A stretch of DNA of 64,000 nt from Streptomyces changanensis (GTDB lineage: Bacteria; Actinomycetota; Actinomycetes; Streptomycetales; Streptomycetaceae). This document shows positions 57,484 to 64,000 of the stretch, piece by piece. The position numbers and the translations under genes were made by a program. A model generated the notes under the pieces. It ran no database searches. It was not told where the DNA came from and saw nothing but the letters and a program-made list of their open reading frames with translations. The stretch covers positions 496,001 to 560,000 of the forward strand of contig NZ_CP102332.1 in the NCBI RefSeq assembly GCF_024600715.1, written 5' to 3'. Each line of letters begins with the position of its first letter. Within the stretch, counting starts at the first letter, position 1.

Positions 57484-57563
57484 GCGGGTCCGGCGGGCAT
57501 CCGGGGCCCGCCTGGCGCGGCGGCACCGCAATGGCCCTATTGTCTGGTTTCAGTCACCAACCT

Positions 57564-57592
57564 TTGCCACTCGACAACTATGGCAATATGAG
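57564..57592 (+). promoter_or_regulatory. Promoter of the hybrid kinase operon, with inverted repeat
   Basis: TTGCCA (57564-57569) and TATGAG (57587-57592) are 17 bases apart. TTGCCA also pairs with TGGCAA (57581-57586), an inverted repeat over an 11-base spacer resembling the palindrome at the STAS promoter. Confidence 0.5.
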
Positions 57593-57689
57593 TCGACGCG
57601 ATGGCTGATCATCTGTCCGGCCACCGACCAGGAAGCCGCCGGCCACCGGGGTCGACGGCACGTCCGGACCGAAACGAGGGGCGGGAACC

Positions 57690-61714
<4,025 letters not shown>

Positions 61715-61718
<4 letters not shown>

Positions 61719-64000
61719 GCGGCGACGAACAGCGGGTGGAGGCCCTGGCCGGCACCGTCGAGCAGCTGCGGCGCGACCTCGACCTCGCGCAGCAGTCGGC
61801 CGACGCCCGGGCCCTGATCGGCATCGCGACCGGCATCCTCGTCGAGCGGGGCCACGGCGGGCCGATGGAGTCCTTCCGGCACCTGGAGGAACTGGCCCAG
61901 GCGGCGCGGCTGCCGCTGCTGGAGCTGGCCGCCGACATCGTCAACGGCGCGGCGGGCGACGATGTCGCCGCGGCGGCGCCGGTGGCGACCGCGGCGGCGC
62001 GGCAGGTCCTCGCCCCCGAACAGTCCGGCCCCGGCGAGGTGCTGCGGATGCGCACCGCCGAGGCCGGGTCGTTGACCGGCGACGCGCAGGCCGTCGTGGA
62101 CTCCATGCTCGACCAGGCGCTCGCGCCACTGGGGGCGAAGGCCGCCGCGCTGTGGGCGGCGATCCCGGGCGGCGCGCTCGTCCTGGCCGCGCACGCCGGC
62201 TTCGTCCACGGCGAGGCGCAGCGCTGGCACTACGTACCGCCCGGTGTGGGCACGCTCGCCCAGCGGGCCGTCGCCGAGCGCCGGCCGCTGTGGTTCGGCG
62301 ACCTGCCCACCGACGTGCCGGGCATCGGGCAGCGGCGCGGCACCACCGGTGCCCGGGCCGTGCTGCCCGCCGAGGTGTCCGGCCGCGTCATGGGTGTCCT
62401 GGAGGTGTGCTGGCCGCACACCCAGCCGCCGCTGTCCGGCATGGCGGCCCGGCAGCTCGACGCCCTCGCCGACCTGTGCGCCCACACCCTGCCCGGCTCC
62501 GAGGCGGCCCTCGCCGAGCCGCGCACCCCGGACAACCCCGCGGGCCCGCTGGTGGAGTTGGCCGACAGCCTGCTCGACCCGACGATGGTGCTGCGGCCCG
62601 TGCTCGACGACCGGGACCAGGTCACCGACTTCACCATCGCGTACGCCAACGAGCGCTTCAGCGACATCGCCGGCCGCGCCCGGTCGACGCTGATCGGCAT
62701 GAGGCTGCTGGAGGCGTACCCGCTGACCGCCCGCGAGGGCGGGCTGTACGAGTACGTGCTGCGCGTCCACGCCACGGGCGAGGCGTTCCACGCCGAGCGG
62801 ATGGCGCTGAGCGCCCTGGTCGGCGAGGTGCCCCTCACGTCGGTGGCGGCCGTCGGCATCGGCCGGTACGGCGATTCGGTGCTGCTCACGTGGCGGCTGG
62901 AGGACGAGGCCACCCGGCTCGCCGCGCTGCTCCAGCACGCGCAGCGGCTGGGCCGGATCGGCGGCTTCGAGGAGAACGTCGTCAGCGGCGAGATCACCTG
63001 GAACAGCCAGCTGTTCGCGCTCTTCGGGCTGCCGCAGGGCTCCTCGCCCGTGCCGCTGGAGCGGCTGCACCACCACGCGCACCCGGACGACGCCGTGGCC
63101 ATCGGTCGGTTCCTGCGGGCCGTCCTGTACCACCGGCACGCGGCGTCCACGGCCGTCCGGCTCCAGCGCGCCGACGGCGTGGTGCGCCACATCCGCATCG
63201 TGGCGGAGCCGGTGACGGGTCCGGACGGCGCGCTGCTGGCCGTCAGGGGTGCCTACCAGGACGTGTCGGCGCAGCACTGGACGGAGGTGGCGCTCGCCGC
63301 GACCCGGGACCGGCTCGCCGACTCCGAGCAGCGCGTGGCCGAGCGGAACCGCCTCGCCCTCCAGCTCCAGCAGGCGATCATGCCGCCGACGTCGGCGCCG
63401 GTGGATCTCGCCGACCTGCGGGTCGCGGTGCGCTACCGGCCGGCGGAGGAGGGGCACCTCGTCGGGGGCGACTGGTACGACGCCGTGCTGCTGCCCACGA
63501 AGAAGGTGCTGCTCGTCGTCGGCGACGTGGCGGGGCACGGCATCGAGGCGGCGACCGGGATGGTGGTCCTGCGCAACGCCCTGCGCGGACTGGCGGCGAC
63601 CGGTTCGGGTCCCGCGCAGCTGCTCGGCTGGCTCAACACGGTGGCGCACCACCTCACGGAGCACGTGACCGCCACGGCCGTCTGCGGGGTGTACGACCCG
63701 GAGACGCGGGTGCTGCGCTGGGCGAGGGCGGGACACCCGCCGCCGGTGCTGGTGCGTGACGGCGAGGCGTTCACGCTGCCGCTGCCGCGCGGTCTGCTGC
63801 TGGGTGCCATACCGGACGCGGAGTACGAGGAGCACCGGCTGCCGATGGAACTGGGCGACCGGCTGTTCATGTACACCGACGGTCTGATCGAGCGGCGGGA
63901 CCGTTCGGTGGAGCACTCGCTCCAGCAGCTGCTGCCCATCGCCGGGCAGAGCACCCGCGACCTGGGCGAGCACCTGGACCTGCTCCTGACGCACAGCCGG
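61715..64000 (+). CDS. ANTAR/GAF/PAS/PP2C phosphatase protein, 3' end outside window
   Basis: The frame starts at ATG 61715, overlapping the kinase stop by four bases, and is open for 762 codons to the window end. Residues 1-65 resemble an ANTAR-type helical bundle (A-R-A-L-I-G-I-A-T-G-I-L-V-E-R). A GAF domain covers about 115-260 and two PAS-like domains about 275-400 and 405-530 (second with I-T-W-N-S-Q-L-F-A-L-F-G). A PP2C/SpoIIE domain starts about 549 with Q-Q-A-I-M-P and has V-G-G-D-W-Y-D and G-D-V-A-G-H-G, the metal sites intact. Translational coupling argues that kinase and phosphatase act together. ANTAR usually binds RNA in termination control; here it is only a resemblance. Confidence 0.9.

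Overview
The window looks like a Streptomyces chromosome. GC content is very high throughout, many genes start with GTG, stop/start codons overlap as GTGA or ATGA, and the gene content is typical of the genus: the Hsp18/RheA heat-shock pair, a chaplin-like exported peptide, a c-di-AMP (ydaO) riboswitch before a LysM lytic enzyme, a large LuxR-type ATPase regulator, SpoIIE-type phosphatases and many secreted glycoside hydrolases. I saw no rRNA, tRNA, transposase, integrase or CRISPR array. The species cannot be told from the sequence alone.

Layout. 1-4.8 kb: the end of a Gfo/Idh/MocA oxidoreductase, a chaplin-like protein, a LysM/transglycosylase gene under a c-di-AMP riboswitch, a decayed vanadium haloperoxidase, and a PRC-barrel/DUF2382 stress protein. 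5-10.9 kb: a rhamnogalacturonan-I degradation island, with two rhamnogalacturonan acetylesterases and a GH53 galactanase facing a PL11 rhamnogalacturonan lyase; the lyase promoter carries a LacI-type operator. 11-14.2 kb: a TOPRIM protein, two DUF2267 proteins, and hsp18 facing rheA across two RheA operators. 14.5-23.8 kb: a GerMN/Gmad2 lipoprotein, a spermidine-synthase-like protein, a fused double alpha/beta hydrolase, a Ser/Thr kinase, and an EF-G paralogue preceded by a 21-codon reading frame and a strong hairpin. 23.9-30 kb: an M64 peptidase, an XRE/TPR regulator, DUF5997 facing a LysR-effector-domain protein, and a DUF72 protein.

30-44.8 kb: a GH30-CBM13 pseudogene, a GH3 glycosidase with accessory domains, an MFS exporter, ABC and TauD remnants, a cysteine leader peptide with cysteine dioxygenase and rhodanese, a polyester-hydrolase-type lipase, a LuxR-type ATPase regulator, and a frameshifted serine beta-lactamase-like hydrolase. 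45-51.6 kb: small stress-type genes, then a GH51 arabinofuranosidase transcribed into a complete sugar ABC importer. 52-64 kb: a frameshifted lipoprotein and a phospho-signalling block: a frameshifted MEDS/HATPase protein, a MarR regulator, a PP2C phosphatase, a STAS antagonist, a soluble hybrid histidine kinase with five HAMP-type repeats, and an overlapping ANTAR/GAF/PAS/PP2C protein that runs off the window.

How the genes fit together. One theme is breakdown of plant cell-wall pectin: PL11, acetylesterases and GH53 attack rhamnogalacturonan I and its galactan side chains, GH51 plus the ABC importer handle arabinose-containing products, and GH3 (with the dead GH30) acts on other glucans or galactans. 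A second theme is stress and partner-switch signalling (hsp18/rheA, PRC-barrel proteins, STAS/HATPase/PP2C). A third feature is a high number of broken genes. At least two carry short tandem duplications that exactly explain the frameshift (20 bp at 30815-30854, 11 bp at about 44647-44666), and two others break at homopolymer runs, where sequencing error must be excluded.
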